This document shows positions 7,025-18,176 of a stretch of DNA of 64,000 nt, piece after piece. How positions within the stretch are numbered: position 1 is the stretch's first letter; every line of letters starts with the position of its first letter. The notes beneath the pieces are model-generated. The model was not told where the DNA came from. It made no database searches and saw nothing but the letters and a program-made list of their open reading frames with translations. Both the position numbers and the translations under genes were made by a program. The stretch comes from Desulfovibrio oxyclinae DSM 11498 (GTDB taxonomy: Bacteria > Desulfobacterota > Desulfovibrionia > Desulfovibrionales > Desulfovibrionaceae): positions 164,912 through 228,911 of the forward strand of contig NZ_AQXE01000003.1 in assembly GCF_000375485.1 (NCBI RefSeq), read 5' to 3'.

Positions 7025-7981
7025 CTAATATCCGATGGATTCCAGTGTCTCGCGTATGACCGAGCCAGACTCCACAAGCGCATCGCGCTCATCATCCGAA
7101 AGGTCTGCATGAATGGTGGAGCCGATTCCGGCGCGGTTGACGACGCGCGGCAGGGACATGCAGACATCCTTGAGTCCGTATTCGCCTTCCAGCAGCCCCG
7201 AAACCGTCAGCACGCTGTGCTCGTCCTCCAGAACCGCCTTGGCGATACGCACCATGGACATGCCGATGCCGAAATATGTTGCGCCCTTGCGGCTGATGAT
7301 CTCATAAGCGGCGCCACGGACCTGCTTCACCACTTTCTCCCGAAACGAGGCCGAACATGAACGGCCGCATACCGGGCAGAATTCATCCAGCAGCACCCCG
7401 CCGATGTTCACCCGGCTCCACAGCGGAACTTCGCTGTCTCCATGCTCCCCGACAATGTGGGCATGCACGTTACGCGGATCAACACCGCAGTGGTCGGAGA
7501 GCAGAAACCTGAAGCGCGCGCTATCCAGCACCGTCCCCGAGCCGATGACCCGAGACGGCGGGAGCCCGGACTCCTTGAACGCAACATGCGTCAGGACATC
7601 AACGGGATTGGTGACGATGAGAAATATCGGGTTGACCGCGTGTTCCATGACGCCGGAAACGATCTCCTTCATGATCTTGGCGTTCTTCCCGGCAAGATCG
7701 AGTCTCGTTTCCCCTTCCTTCTGAGCGGCTCCGGCCGTCACCACGACGAGGTCCGCGTCCGCACAGGATTCGTACCCTCCCGGCTCGATGTTCACCGGGG
7801 AACAGAACGGCATGGCGTGGTTGAGGTCCATGGCCTCGCCCTCGGCCTTTTCGAAGGTTCGGTCCACCAGCACTATTTCCCGGGCAGCACCCTCCAGCAC
7901 GGCGGCATACGCAAACGCGGTGCCGACCATGCCCGTGCCGATGATGGCGATTTTTCTGGTATCGGCTGGCTGACTGAGCAT
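7025..7981 (-). CDS. ldh: L-lactate dehydrogenase (NAD-dependent)
   Basis: A 318-residue member of the LDH/MDH superfamily. The Rossmann motif IIGTGMVGTAFA is at residues 13-24, the substrate loop AAQKEGETRLDL carries Gln rather than the Arg of malate dehydrogenases, and TNPVDVLTHV and the catalytic-His motif VGEHGDSEVPLWS follow. It interconverts pyruvate and lactate with NADH in the cytoplasm. The ATG has a strong AGGAGG site. It lies 18 bp after the hybrid kinase gene. A CPVCGRSC stretch within the domain is Cys-rich for this family, which is unusual but does not affect the catalytic residues. Confidence 0.93.
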   Translation of the reverse strand: MLSQPADTRKIAIIGTGMVGTAFAYAAVLEGAAREIVLVDRTFEKAEGEAMDLNHAMPFCSPVNIEPGGYESCADADLVVVTAGAAQKEGETRLDLAGKNAKIMKEIVSGVMEHAVNPIFLIVTNPVDVLTHVAFKESGLPPSRVIGSGTVLDSARFRFLLSDHCGVDPRNVHAHIVGEHGDSEVPLWSRVNIGGVLLDEFCPVCGRSCSASFREKVVKQVRGAAYEIISRKGATYFGIGMSMVRIAKAVLEDEHSVLTVSGLLEGEYGLKDVCMSLPRVVNRAGIGSTIHADLSDDERDALVESGSVIRETLESIGY

Positions 7982-7999
7982 GCTTCCTCCTGAAATGTT

Positions 8000-9541
8000 T
8001 TATTCCTGTTCCGAACCTATTTCCCCAAGCGCGTCCTCTGTGGCGTCAAGATCGCTTTCGAGCCGTTCCAGAAGCACTCCGACCTCGTCGTTGTGCTCCT
8101 GCTCCGCCACCTGCTGAAGTTCCTTGGCCTCGTCGCGAAGCTTCATGGCTCCCATAACCGCTGCACTGCCCTTCAGGCTGTGCGCGGTTTCCGCGAGATT
8201 CTCCCATTCCTGACGGTCAAGGGCGCGCTGCATGGTCTGCATCTTCTCACGGGCTCCGGAAAGAAACGAATCCTTCAATTCGCCAAAAACTTCGGGCTTC
8301 TTGCCGAATTGGCGACGAAGCGCGTCAGCATCAATCAGTCCCTCAACATTGCGCTGCTCACCGGAGGATTGAGGACGCGTGCTATCGGGATACAGGCGCG
8401 TACGCACCTCGTCCTCGAAGCGCTTCATATCCAGCGGCTTGGGAAGCAGTCCGTCCATTCCGCTGTGCGTGACCTCTTCTTCGTCCCATGGCGTGTCATC
8501 GGCGCTAAAGGCGAAAATCGGCATGGTCGCATCCTGCCCCTCGCCGCTTCGTATACGACGACAGACCTCGGCGCCGTCCATTTCCGGCATCCTCACGTCA
8601 AGCAGGGCGACGTCGAACGTTTCGCTCTTCAACCGCTCCAGCGCCGCCGCACCGTCACCGGCCGTTTTAACACTGTGTCCGGAGCTCTCCAGCAATTCCT
8701 GAGTGACACTGACAGTCAACGGGTCATCGTCCGCCAATAGAATGGAGAGATTCGGCAACTCCTCTAAATCCTGATCTCCGTTCACGTCATCCGCCGGGGC
8801 AAGGCTGACGGTGAATCGAAAACTGGTGCCTTCGCCGGGGTCGCTCTCCACCCAGATCGAACCGCCCATGGCCTCCACCACGCGACGGCAGATCGCCAAT
8901 CCGAGTCCGGCCCCGTGGCGGCCTTCCGGGTTGTCGCGTACGAGCTGGCTGAAATCGCGAAACAGGTCTTCCTGATCGTCCTTGTCGATGCCCTGTCCCG
9001 TGTCGTCCACGTGGAACTCCAGAACGAGCTCATCTTCGCTCTTCTCCCGCACCTGCACCGAGACCCGGACACTGCCGCGGTCGGTGTAGCGCAAGCCGTT
9101 GGTCACGAGGTTGTCCAGCACCTGCCCCAGACGATCCTGATCGCCCCGGACGGATTCGGGAACGTCATCCTGCATGTCAAACCCGATCTCAAGACCGGAT
9201 TCCTCTGCCAGCGGCTTCTGACATTCAATGGTTTCCTCAAGCATCTCGCGCAGGTTGAAATTCTCATCCACCACATCCACGCCGCGCTCCTCGAACTTGC
9301 CCATGTCCAGAATATCCTGAACAAGCCGTTCGATGCGGCGGGCCGAGCTCTGCATGAGCTGCACACGCCGGGCCGCGTCGCCGTCTTCCATTTCCTCGAA
9401 ACGGCTGAGCTGGGCGATGATGGCCCGAAGCGGGCTTTTGATGTCGTGGCTGATGGCAGCGAGCGCCTGGAGCGGAAGGCAACTGGCTCCGTCCACTTCC
9501 GGCATGCCGCTTTCCTCTGCGGGACGCCTGTCGTCTGGCAT
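8000..9541 (-). CDS. Soluble hybrid histidine kinase with receiver and HPt domains
   Basis: A 513-residue protein without membrane segments or PAS/GAF sensor domain. The HisKA H-box AAISHDIKSPLRA has the phospho-His at H32; the HATPase domain shows NGLRYTDRG, DDTGQGI and GAGLGLAI. A receiver follows (ILLADDDP, then LLDVRMPEMDG, with the conserved Lys in LLPKPLD). The C-terminus is an HPt domain with AHSLKGSAAVMG. This is a one-protein phosphorelay whose signal must come from another protein. It is first in a minus-strand unit with ldh and the PsiE-like gene, and is divergent from the N-ATPase operon (190 bp between starts). Confidence 0.9.
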   Translation of the reverse strand: MPDDRRPAEESGMPEVDGASCLPLQALAAISHDIKSPLRAIIAQLSRFEEMEDGDAARRVQLMQSSARRIERLVQDILDMGKFEERGVDVVDENFNLREMLEETIECQKPLAEESGLEIGFDMQDDVPESVRGDQDRLGQVLDNLVTNGLRYTDRGSVRVSVQVREKSEDELVLEFHVDDTGQGIDKDDQEDLFRDFSQLVRDNPEGRHGAGLGLAICRRVVEAMGGSIWVESDPGEGTSFRFTVSLAPADDVNGDQDLEELPNLSILLADDDPLTVSVTQELLESSGHSVKTAGDGAAALERLKSETFDVALLDVRMPEMDGAEVCRRIRSGEGQDATMPIFAFSADDTPWDEEEVTHSGMDGLLPKPLDMKRFEDEVRTRLYPDSTRPQSSGEQRNVEGLIDADALRRQFGKKPEVFGELKDSFLSGAREKMQTMQRALDRQEWENLAETAHSLKGSAAVMGAMKLRDEAKELQQVAEQEHNDEVGVLLERLESDLDATEDALGEIGSEQE

Positions 9542-9690
9542 GTGCTTCTCCGATTCTTTTGACGTTATTCTTCTTTATGCACACTGCCACCGCCCCTTGT
9601 CGCATCATAGGGGAGAAGGCAGGGAAAAACAGGGGGTCCGCACTACCCGCCCTCTATGGGGAGAGGCGAATACCCGAACCGCAACCATAG

Positions 9691-11136
<1,446 letters not shown>

Positions 11137-11138
11137 CG

Positions 11139-11531
11139 GTGCGACTGGTGATCGTCATACCCCACGAAATCCTTCTGGAGCGAGAGGTTTCACGCGTCCG
11201 CGCCAGCGCGGAGAACGGCTCCTTCACGCTGCTGGAGAATCACGCTGACTTCGTGACCCTGCTCAAACCGGGCATTCTGACCTACGAGTCGTCCGGCAAC
11301 GAGTCCATGGCCGCCGTTGATCGCGGCGTGCTGACGAAGGTCGGTTCGGAGGTACGGGTCTCCACATTGGACGCCGTGGTGGACCGGTCCCTCGGAACCC
11401 TTCGCGAGGCCGTGGAAGAACGCTTCGAAGAAGAGGACGATGCCGAGAAGCGCTCACGTCAGGCCGTGGCGAAAATCGAAGCCGGATTCCTGCGCAGGCT
11501 GGTGGATCTGGGAAGCGGACGGGAAGGTTGA
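11139..11531 (+). CDS. atpC: N-ATPase subunit epsilon
   Basis: A 130-residue protein starting with GTG two bases after atpD. It has the beta-sandwich N-terminal part of F1 epsilon (LVIVIPHEILLEREVSRVRA, then GSFTLLENHADFVTLLKPGIL) and a charged alpha-helical C-terminal part. It is a central-stalk subunit and is placed directly after beta, as expected for N-ATPase operons. Confidence 0.9.
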   Translation: MRLVIVIPHEILLEREVSRVRASAENGSFTLLENHADFVTLLKPGILTYESSGNESMAAVDRGVLTKVGSEVRVSTLDAVVDRSLGTLREAVEERFEEEDDAEKRSRQAVAKIEAGFLRRLVDLGSGREG

Positions 11532-11840
11532 ATGACGCAGAGAGACAAGGATTTTCGCAATGAAGTCGAAGCTGAGGAACGGCGCAAACTCCGGGCCAGA
11601 AAAGGGGACCGGGGCGTATGGTTCGGCCTTGGCATGTTCGGACTGGTGGGCTGGTCCGTGGCCATCCCAACGGTGCTGGGGGTGGCGCTTGGCGTCTGGC
11701 TGGATACCACTTTCGAGGGGACCCGTTCGTGGACACTGAGTTTTCTTGGCGTCGGCATCGTTGTCGGCTGCCTGAACGCGTGGTTCTGGATCAATCGTGA
11801 GAGCCGGGGCCACGACAATCATCCGGAGGACGAACAATGA
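11532..11840 (+). CDS. atpQ: N-ATPase accessory protein AtpQ (AtpI-like)
   Basis: A 102-residue protein with a charged N-terminus (RDKDFRNEVEAEERRK) and two membrane segments (about residues 35-60 and 68-88). It is AtpI-like in length and topology and sits between atpC and atpR, where N-ATPase operons encode AtpQ. AtpI-type proteins help c-ring assembly; this function is inferred. The ATG follows the atpC stop directly and the stop overlaps the atpR start. Confidence 0.85.
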   Translation: MTQRDKDFRNEVEAEERRKLRARKGDRGVWFGLGMFGLVGWSVAIPTVLGVALGVWLDTTFEGTRSWTLSFLGVGIVVGCLNAWFWINRESRGHDNHPEDEQ

Positions 11841-12130
11841 ACTTCGATCCCGCGGCATTGGCAACAGGACTCGTCACCGGCATCGTCTGCGGGGCGCTCT
11901 ATTTCGGCGGACTGTGGCTCACCGTACGCCGTCTGCCGGATTTCAAACGCCCCGGACTGATGATGACCCTGAGCTTCATCGTCCGCGCCGGGCTGACGCT
12001 GGCGGCTTTCGCACTGGTGGCAGGTAATTCGGCGACCGTCTTTGCAGCGTGCCTGCTCGGCTTCCTCGTAGTGCGACAGGTCGGTGTACACAGGGCCAAG
12101 GCCGCGCAGCCGGTCAAGGAGCGCAAGTAA
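11837..12130 (+). CDS. atpR: N-ATPase accessory membrane protein AtpR
   Basis: A 97-residue protein with three hydrophobic segments (about residues 7-28, 40-62 and 66-82) and a basic tail. A conserved-looking membrane Arg is found in SFIVRAGLTLAAFALV. AtpR is specific to N-ATPases, and its intramembrane Arg has been proposed to interact with the c-subunit glutamates. Start and stop both overlap the neighbouring genes (ATGA and TAATG), indicating coupled translation. Confidence 0.85.
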   Translation: MNFDPAALATGLVTGIVCGALYFGGLWLTVRRLPDFKRPGLMMTLSFIVRAGLTLAAFALVAGNSATVFAACLLGFLVVRQVGVHRAKAAQPVKERK

Positions 12131-12852
12131 TGGACATCAAGGACATCAGCCCGGATCAGGTGGTCTACTTCTCGCTGGGCCCCTTCGATCTCAACGCGAC
12201 CATCGCCTACACGTGGGGCGTCATGGCGCTCATCGTGCTCGTAAGCATCATCGTCACGAGCCGCATGACCGCTTCGGAAGACATGTCGCGCTGGCAGAAT
12301 TTCCTTGAAATCGTGGTGGACTTCCTGCGCAGGCAGATCGCGGACATCAGCGGTGAAAAGCCCGAACTGTACATGCCATACATCGGCACGCTGTTCGTCT
12401 TCATCGCCGTGTGCAACCTCTTGTCCGTGGTGCCGGGATTCCTGCCGCCCACGGCCTCGCTGTCCACCACGGCGGCGCTGGCCATCACGGTTTTCATGGC
12501 AGTGATCATCTTCGGCGTCATCAAGCGCGGTCCGCTCGGATACCTGCGCCAGTATGTCAAGCCCACCCCCATGATGCTGCCCTTCAACATCATGGGAGAG
12601 TTTTCGCGCACCCTCGCGCTGGCGGTGCGCCTGTTCGGGAACATCATGAGCGGGGTCAAGATCGTGGCAATTCTGCTGGCCATCGCACCACTGGTGTTCC
12701 CAGTGCTCATGAACGCGCTCGGGCTGCTCACCGGCATGATCCAGGCCTACATCTTCGCGGTGCTGGCCATGGTCTACATCGCCTCGGCCACCCGCATAGA
12801 ACGCGAACGCCACGAAAAAACGCAAACCACACAGGGAGACAGTGATGGATAA
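12130..12852 (+). CDS. atpB: N-ATPase subunit a
   Basis: A 240-residue membrane subunit starting at an ATG that overlaps the atpR stop. The hallmark helix TLALAVRLFGNIMSG contains the essential Arg that faces the c-ring, and a late QAYIFAVLAMVYIASA helix is also typical. It forms the stator ion half-channels. The C-terminus overlaps the atpE start by 8 nt. Confidence 0.93.
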   Translation: MDIKDISPDQVVYFSLGPFDLNATIAYTWGVMALIVLVSIIVTSRMTASEDMSRWQNFLEIVVDFLRRQIADISGEKPELYMPYIGTLFVFIAVCNLLSVVPGFLPPTASLSTTAALAITVFMAVIIFGVIKRGPLGYLRQYVKPTPMMLPFNIMGEFSRTLALAVRLFGNIMSGVKIVAILLAIAPLVFPVLMNALGLLTGMIQAYIFAVLAMVYIASATRIERERHEKTQTTQGDSDG

Positions 12853-13120
12853 CATCGGACTTATCGGACTGGCATCGGTACTGGCCGCCGGACTCACCAT
12901 CGGCATCGGCGCCATCGGCCCGGCCATCGGCGAAGGCCGAGCCGTGGCCCAGGCACTTTCCTCCATTGCCCAGCAGCCGGACGAGGCCAACACGCTCACC
13001 AGAACCCTTTTCGTCGGACTGGCAATGATCGAATCCACCGCAATCTACTGCTTCGTGGTCTCCATGATCATCCTCTTCGCCAACCCGTTCTGGGATTTCG
13101 TCATTAACCAGGGGGGCTAG
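12845..13120 (+). CDS. atpE: N-ATPase subunit c (Na+ type)
   Basis: A 91-residue two-helix proteolipid. The ATG at 12845 has a GGGAGA site; an adjacent GTG would add one residue. Helix 2 carries E63-S64-T65-x-x-Y68, matching the ES(T)xxY Na+ coordination pattern of the Ilyobacter tartaricus c subunit. Helix 1 carries E30 (GPAIGEGRA) where I. tartaricus has Gln32, so the site has two carboxylates, a feature described for N-ATPases. The ring is therefore predicted to move Na+, perhaps with altered stoichiometry. Confidence 0.93.
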   Translation: MDNIGLIGLASVLAAGLTIGIGAIGPAIGEGRAVAQALSSIAQQPDEANTLTRTLFVGLAMIESTAIYCFVVSMIILFANPFWDFVINQGG

Positions 13121-13123
13121 CCC

Positions 13124-13924
13124 GTGCTCATCGACTGGTACACCGTAGCCGCACAGGCGGTGAACTTCCTGATTCTCGTGGCGCTGCTGAAGATTTTCCT
13201 CTTCGACCGCGTGGTGAAGGTCATGGACAAACGGCAACAGTCCATCGACGACCGACTGCGCGAGGCTGAAGAAGGACGCGAAAGGGCCGAAGAGTTGCAG
13301 CAGAAGCTGGAACAGGAAAAGCAGCGGCTGGAACGCAATCGCGACGAACAGCTCCAGAAAGCCAAGCAGGAAGCCGACGCTCGGCGCGAAGAGCTGCTTG
13401 AACAGGCCCGCGAAGAAGTTCGGCACGAACGGGAATCATGGCAGGCCTCGCTGGAACGCGAGCGCGAGAATCTTGACCGTGAACTTGCCTCCGCTCTGGC
13501 GCGGGGCGTGCTTGATGTGAGCGGCAAGGCATTGCGCGATCTCGCGGATGAAGACCTGCTGTCCCGGATCACCGAACGATTCCTTAAGGAGCTTGAAGAA
13601 ATCGGTGAAAACGAACGTAAAACGCTCGCCAAGGGTGCCGAAGAAGATCATCGCATCGAAATCGCCACGCCTTTCGAGCTTCCCGCGGAAAGCCAAAAAC
13701 GTGTTTCCAAGGCTGTGGCCGACAAACTCCAGACGGATGTGGAGACGGTCTTTGAGCAGTCTCCGGAGACCTTCGGCATGATCCTGAGCGCAGGAGGCCG
13801 ACGCTTCGGCTGGGACCTGCACCGGTACTTCGAGCAGCTCTCGAAAAAGGTGGACGGCCTGCTCGCCTCGCGTATGCGGGATACGCAGCAGCCCGGAAAC
13901 GAGGGGGATGATGCCGATGGCTGA
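13124..13924 (+). CDS. atpF: N-ATPase subunit b with delta-like C-terminal region
   Basis: A 266-residue protein, longer than an ordinary b subunit (about 160). One N-terminal membrane segment (about residues 8-28) is followed by a long charged coiled coil to about residue 120. The last 80 residues resemble the C-terminal domain of F1 delta: an [20 protein letters not shown] segment and a late [20 protein letters not shown] segment in the position of the delta GGxxxxxGxxxxD motif. The operon has no separate atpH, so this region may act as delta. The GTG start is 3 bp after atpE. Confidence 0.88.
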   Translation: MLIDWYTVAAQAVNFLILVALLKIFLFDRVVKVMDKRQQSIDDRLREAEEGRERAEELQQKLEQEKQRLERNRDEQLQKAKQEADARREELLEQAREEVRHERESWQASLERERENLDRELASALARGVLDVSGKALRDLADEDLLSRITERFLKELEEIGENERKTLAKGAEEDHRIEIATPFELPAESQKRVSKAVADKLQTDVETVFEQSPETFGMILSAGGRRFGWDLHRYFEQLSKKVDGLLASRMRDTQQPGNEGDDADG

Positions 13925-15446
13925 AAATGATTCCACCCTCTCCAAAGCCCTCGGATTCGTTTCTGATTCGGTAGATGAAGCCGTGTCGGATTTTGATTTC
14001 CAGCCCGGTGTGGAACGCTTCGGCCGCGTGAGTTCCATCGGCTCCGGAGTGGCCCGCATCAAGGGTTTGACCGGAGTAATGGCCGACGAACTGCTGGACA
14101 TCGGCGGCTCCGCAACGGCCATGGCGCTGGACGTGGACGAGAAGTTCACCGGTGCCGTGCTGTTGGGCGAGGCCGAGCAGGTGGAGGCAGGCACGGAAGC
14201 GCGCCGTACCGGACGCGTGGCCGACGTACCCGTGGGAGAAGGAATGCTGGGTCGCGTCGTGGACGCGCTCGGTAAACCACTTGACGGACGCGGTCCCGCG
14301 CGCTCGGAACGTAGGCTACCCGTGGAACGCCCGGCACCGGCCATCATGGACCGCGACCCTGTCGAGGTGCCCCTGCAGACCGGGCTCAAGGTCATCGACG
14401 CCCTCATCCCTGTGGGGCGTGGGCAGCGTGAGCTGATCCTCGGCGACCGCCAGACTGGAAAGACCTCCATCGCGCTCGACACCATCATCAACCAGCGCGG
14501 CAGAGGGCTCGTGTGCGTCTACTGCGCGGTGGGAAAACGCGCATCCAGCGTGACCAAGGTAGTACGCGAACTGGAGGAATTCGGCGCCATGGACTACACC
14601 ACGGTAGTCGTCACCACGGAAGAGGATGCCGCCGGAATGCAGTTCCTCGCCCCGTACGCCGCCACCAGCATGGCCGAGCATTTTATGGAACAGGGACGCG
14701 ACACCCTCGTCATCTATGACGACCTGACGAGACACGCCCGCGCCTACCGCGAACTCTCGCTGCTCCTGCGCCGCCCGCCCGGACGCGAGGCGTTTCCCGG
14801 TGATATCTTCTATATCCACTCAAGGCTGCTGGAACGTTCCACGCATCTGAACGAAGACCACGGCGGCGGGTCCATGACCGCCCTGCCCATCGTGGAAACC
14901 GAGGCCCAGAACCTGTCCGCCTACATCCCCACAAACCTCATTTCCATTACGGACGGTCAGATATACCTCTCCCCCACGCTGTTCAGAAAGGGCATTCTGC
15001 CAGCCGTGGACGTGGGCAGATCCGTCTCCCGCGTGGGCGGCAAGACGCAGCTCAAGGCATACCGGGCCGTGGCGGGTGATCTGCGCCTGTCCTATTCACA
15101 GTTCGAAGAGCTGGAATCCTTCTCACGCTTCGGCACCCGTCTGGACGAGGATACGCGCAAGAAGATCGAACGAGGCCGCCGGGTGCGCGAGGTGCTCAAG
15201 CAGCCCCGCTCCAGCCCGCTCAGCGCCGCGCAGCAGGTATTTCTGCTCGTAGCTCTGGGGCACGGCGTATTCGACGAACGTCCAGTGGAAGGACTGGCCG
15301 AAGATCAGCAACGGATACTCGGCGTGCTCGACGAATCCCTGAACGATCTGGCTCAATCCATCCTCGATGGCGATGCGATCGACGACGAATCCATTGAGCG
15401 CATCGCCACAGAAGCCAAGGCCGCGCTCTCGGAGGACGAAGGCTAG
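13917..15446 (+). CDS. atpA: N-ATPase subunit alpha
   Basis: Three ATGs occur in frame (13908, 13911, 13917); the last has the best spacing from GAGGGGG and gives 509 residues. The start overlaps the end of atpF. The nucleotide-binding P-loop GDRQTGKT begins at residue 176, and [11 protein letters not shown] and [14 protein letters not shown] are typical of non-catalytic alpha subunits. Together with AtpD it builds the F1 hexamer. Confidence 0.95.
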   Translation: MAENDSTLSKALGFVSDSVDEAVSDFDFQPGVERFGRVSSIGSGVARIKGLTGVMADELLDIGGSATAMALDVDEKFTGAVLLGEAEQVEAGTEARRTGRVADVPVGEGMLGRVVDALGKPLDGRGPARSERRLPVERPAPAIMDRDPVEVPLQTGLKVIDALIPVGRGQRELILGDRQTGKTSIALDTIINQRGRGLVCVYCAVGKRASSVTKVVRELEEFGAMDYTTVVVTTEEDAAGMQFLAPYAATSMAEHFMEQGRDTLVIYDDLTRHARAYRELSLLLRRPPGREAFPGDIFYIHSRLLERSTHLNEDHGGGSMTALPIVETEAQNLSAYIPTNLISITDGQIYLSPTLFRKGILPAVDVGRSVSRVGGKTQLKAYRAVAGDLRLSYSQFEELESFSRFGTRLDEDTRKKIERGRRVREVLKQPRSSPLSAAQQVFLLVALGHGVFDERPVEGLAEDQQRILGVLDESLNDLAQSILDGDAIDDESIERIATEAKAALSEDEG

Positions 15447-16325
15447 ATGCAGACGCTGGAATCCCTGAAGCAGACCATCGGGTCCACCGAAGAGTTACAT
15501 TCCGTGGTACGGACCATGAAATCGCTGGCTGCCGTGAACATGCGCCAGTACGCCAAGGCAGGCGAGGCTGTCGGCCAGTTCAGCCGAACCGTGGAACAAG
15601 GGCTGGCAATGCTCTTTCGCGTCCGGCCGGACCTTGCCCGCACGGGCGGCGAAACACACGGCGCCACACAGGGACTCATCGCCTTCGGTTCGGATCAGGG
15701 CATGTGCGGCCAGCTCAACGAAGAAGTCTACCGGGTGGGCTCGGACGCTCTCGACTCCGGCGGTCAGGTTCGCCGGGCTGTCATGGGCGAGCGGCTTGCA
15801 GGAAATTTCTTGGCCGAGAATGAAGAAGTCGAGCATGTCTTCGAAGTACCCGGCTCAGTATCCTATATCGCCCGGCTCGTGGCAGATCTGCTGGATGTGA
15901 TCAGGCAATGGACCGAGGAAGGAGTTGCCTCGGTGACATTGGTCAATACTCGCCCCGGCTCCGGTGCTTCCGGCACGGTCGTGGTGACGTCGCTGTTGCC
16001 GATGGATCTGGGCGCACTGCGCGAAAGCATCGGCGACGGGACAAAAGAGCGTCGCGGGCTGCCCATGTTCACACTGGATGCCGAGCGTCTTCTGGCAGGA
16101 CTTCTGGAGCAGTATCTTTCCGTCAAATTATACCGGGCCGCCGCCGAATCCATGGTCAGCGAAAACTCCGCGCGCCTTACCGCCATGCAGGGTGCGGAAA
16201 AAAACATCGAGGATCGACTAGACGAGTTGACCGAAGCCTACAACCGCCGCCGCCAAACCGGCATCACCGAAGAACTGATGGACATCGTGTCCGGTTTCGA
16301 AGCGCTTGGCGGCAGTAACGCCTGA
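15447..16325 (+). CDS. atpG: N-ATPase subunit gamma
   Basis: A 292-residue rotor shaft protein, last gene of the operon, starting directly after the atpA stop. The N-terminal helix (QTLESLKQTIGSTEELHSVV) and the C-terminal helix (MQGAEKNIEDRLDELTEAYN) resemble the coiled-coil termini of F1 gamma; the middle GSDQGMCGQLNEEV corresponds to the family SDRGLCGG-like strand. The sequence is divergent from main F-ATPase gamma subunits, as usual for N-ATPases. Confidence 0.9.
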   Translation: MQTLESLKQTIGSTEELHSVVRTMKSLAAVNMRQYAKAGEAVGQFSRTVEQGLAMLFRVRPDLARTGGETHGATQGLIAFGSDQGMCGQLNEEVYRVGSDALDSGGQVRRAVMGERLAGNFLAENEEVEHVFEVPGSVSYIARLVADLLDVIRQWTEEGVASVTLVNTRPGSGASGTVVVTSLLPMDLGALRESIGDGTKERRGLPMFTLDAERLLAGLLEQYLSVKLYRAAAESMVSENSARLTAMQGAEKNIEDRLDELTEAYNRRRQTGITEELMDIVSGFEALGGSNA

Positions 16326-16353
16326 CGGCATCCCGCCCCATTTTCTCTCCAGC

Positions 16354-16379
16354 AGGCCGGAACATCCCGGCCTTTTTTT
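16354..16379 (+). terminator. Rho-independent terminator of the N-ATPase operon
   Basis: A 7-bp GC-rich stem AGGCCGG/CCGGCCT with a 6-nt loop followed by six T, 28 nt after the atpG stop. Confidence 0.8.
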
Positions 16380-16440
16380 CTGATCGAGGATCCATCCGTC
16401 GCTCACCTTTTCACACCATTCAAGTTCTTTTCTTCGATTG

Positions 16441-16470
16441 TTGACACCTTTTTTTAGTTGGTGCTATCTA
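16441..16470 (+). promoter_or_regulatory. Candidate sigma-70 promoter of the ABC importer operon
   Basis: TTGACA at 16441-16446 and TATCTA at 16465-16470, separated by 18 bp, in an AT-rich stretch 40 bp before the binding-protein ATG. Confidence 0.55.
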
Positions 16471-16511
16471 GCAAAATCGAATTTGCATTCAGTATCACAA
16501 AAGGAGTTGCC

Positions 16512-18113
16512 ATGCTGTTTTCTTCTTCACATCAAAGGGGTTGGTTCCCCCTTGTGTTGGTCGTTCTCTCGCTGAGCCTGCTGCTTGGTTCACAGCAATC
16601 CGCTCACGCAAAGGACACCCTGACGCTGGCCATCAAGGGCGAGCCGGACGAAGGCTATGACCCCACCCTCGGATGGGGCCGCTACGGAAGCCCGCTGTTC
16701 CAGAGCACACTGCTCAAACGCGATGAGAACATGAATATCGTCAGGGATCTTGCCACGAATTACGAGCTTTCCGAAAACGGTCTTGTTTGGAGCGTGACCC
16801 TCCGTGAGGACGTGAAATTCTCCAACGGCCACCCCCTGACTGCCGAAGACGTGGCCTATACTTTCAATACAGCCGCAGCCTCCGGCGGCAAGGCCGACCT
16901 CATGAAACTCGACCGCGCCGAAGCCGTCGGGACCCACGAGGTGCTCATCCGACTGAAGGAGCGCGACTCCACCTTCATCAACAGGCTGGTTTCACTGGGT
17001 ATCGTACCCAAAAGCATTCACGGGCCGGACTATGCGCGCAAGCCCGTCGGCTCCGGCCCCTACCGCATGGTGGAATGGACCGAAGGGCAGCAGATGATCG
17101 CCGAGATTAACCCGCACTACTACGGCGACACCCCGCACTTCAAGAAACTGGTTTTCCTTTTCACCGACGAAGACACCTCCTTTGCAGCCGCCAAAGCGGG
17201 CAAGGTGGATGTAGTCGTTGTGCCGCAGGCATTGGCCGTGCAGGAGATTCCCGGCATGAAGCTGCATCCGGTACGCAGCGTGGACAACCGCGGCCTGCTC
17301 TTCCCCACGGTCCCGGACGAGGGTCGCAAAACCGACAAGGGAATGCCCATCGGAAACGACGTTACCGCGGACCTCGCCATCAGGAAGGCGGCCAACGTGG
17401 CCATCGACCGCAAGGCGTTGGTGCAGGGCGTGCTGGAAGGTTTCGGACGTCCGGCATACGGCGTGTGCGACGGCCTGCCGTGGGACAATCCGGCCAACCG
17501 CATCGAGGACGGCGACCCCGCAAAGGCGCGCAATATCCTCGCGGACGGCGGATGGAAGGACACTGATGGTGACGGTGTGGTGGAAAAGAACGGTCAAGAC
17601 GCCGAATTCACCATCATCTACCCTTCGGAACGCAGCATCCGCCAGTATCTCGCGCTGGCCTGCGCCGACATGCTTCGCAAGGTGGGTATCCGCGCCAAGG
17701 TGGAAGGCAAGCGCAGCTTCGACGAAATCAAGCAGCTCATGCACTCCCAGGTAATCGTCTTCGGCTGGGGCAGCCATGATCCCATCGAGATGTATCACCT
17801 GTTCAGCAGCCATCACGCCGGAGAAGGCTACAACAACCCCGGCTTCTACAAGAACACGAAAGTGGACGAGTACCTCGACAAGGCGCTTGCGGCCAAAGAC
17901 TACGAAAGCTCCCTTGAATACTGGAAGAAAGCCCAGTGGGACGGCGAAACCGGCCTCAACGCGCGTGGCGATGCGCCGTGGGCATGGCTGGTCAACCTCG
18001 ACCATACCTACTTCATCAGCGAACACCTCGACGTGGGCACCTCGCAGGTCGAGCCCCACGGTCACGGCTGGCCGGTCACCGCGAACATCCAGAAATGGAA
18101 GTGGATCGACTAG
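16512..18113 (+). CDS. Peptide/nickel-type ABC transporter substrate-binding protein (family 5)
   Basis: The ATG at 16512 with AAGGAG upstream gives 533 residues with a clear Sec signal peptide (hydrophobic 13-27, cleavage near SAHA-KD). The family 5 SBP hallmarks are visible: LATNYELSENGLVWSVTLRE, KFSNGHPLTAEDVAYTFN, KPVGSGPYRMVEW and an IRKAANVAIDRKALV segment. It is periplasmic and delivers substrate to the permease pair encoded next. Substrate is not decidable from sequence; dipeptides, nickel or a metallophore complex are all plausible. An RNA hairpin follows the gene, which would favour higher expression of the binding protein than of the permeases. Confidence 0.88.
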   Translation: MLFSSSHQRGWFPLVLVVLSLSLLLGSQQSAHAKDTLTLAIKGEPDEGYDPTLGWGRYGSPLFQSTLLKRDENMNIVRDLATNYELSENGLVWSVTLREDVKFSNGHPLTAEDVAYTFNTAAASGGKADLMKLDRAEAVGTHEVLIRLKERDSTFINRLVSLGIVPKSIHGPDYARKPVGSGPYRMVEWTEGQQMIAEINPHYYGDTPHFKKLVFLFTDEDTSFAAAKAGKVDVVVVPQALAVQEIPGMKLHPVRSVDNRGLLFPTVPDEGRKTDKGMPIGNDVTADLAIRKAANVAIDRKALVQGVLEGFGRPAYGVCDGLPWDNPANRIEDGDPAKARNILADGGWKDTDGDGVVEKNGQDAEFTIIYPSERSIRQYLALACADMLRKVGIRAKVEGKRSFDEIKQLMHSQVIVFGWGSHDPIEMYHLFSSHHAGEGYNNPGFYKNTKVDEYLDKALAAKDYESSLEYWKKAQWDGETGLNARGDAPWAWLVNLDHTYFISEHLDVGTSQVEPHGHGWPVTANIQKWKWID

Positions 18114-18129
18114 TTCTCCCCCTCACCTC

Positions 18130-18160
18130 GCCCGGCGGCGTGCCACCGACGCCGCCGGGC
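18130..18160 (+). promoter_or_regulatory. Intercistronic hairpin behind the binding-protein gene
   Basis: A perfect 12-bp stem (18130-18141 with 18149-18160) and 7-nt loop without a following U-tract. It probably stabilises the upstream mRNA segment rather than ending transcription. Confidence 0.5.
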
Positions 18161-18176
18161 CATTCAGGGACTCATC

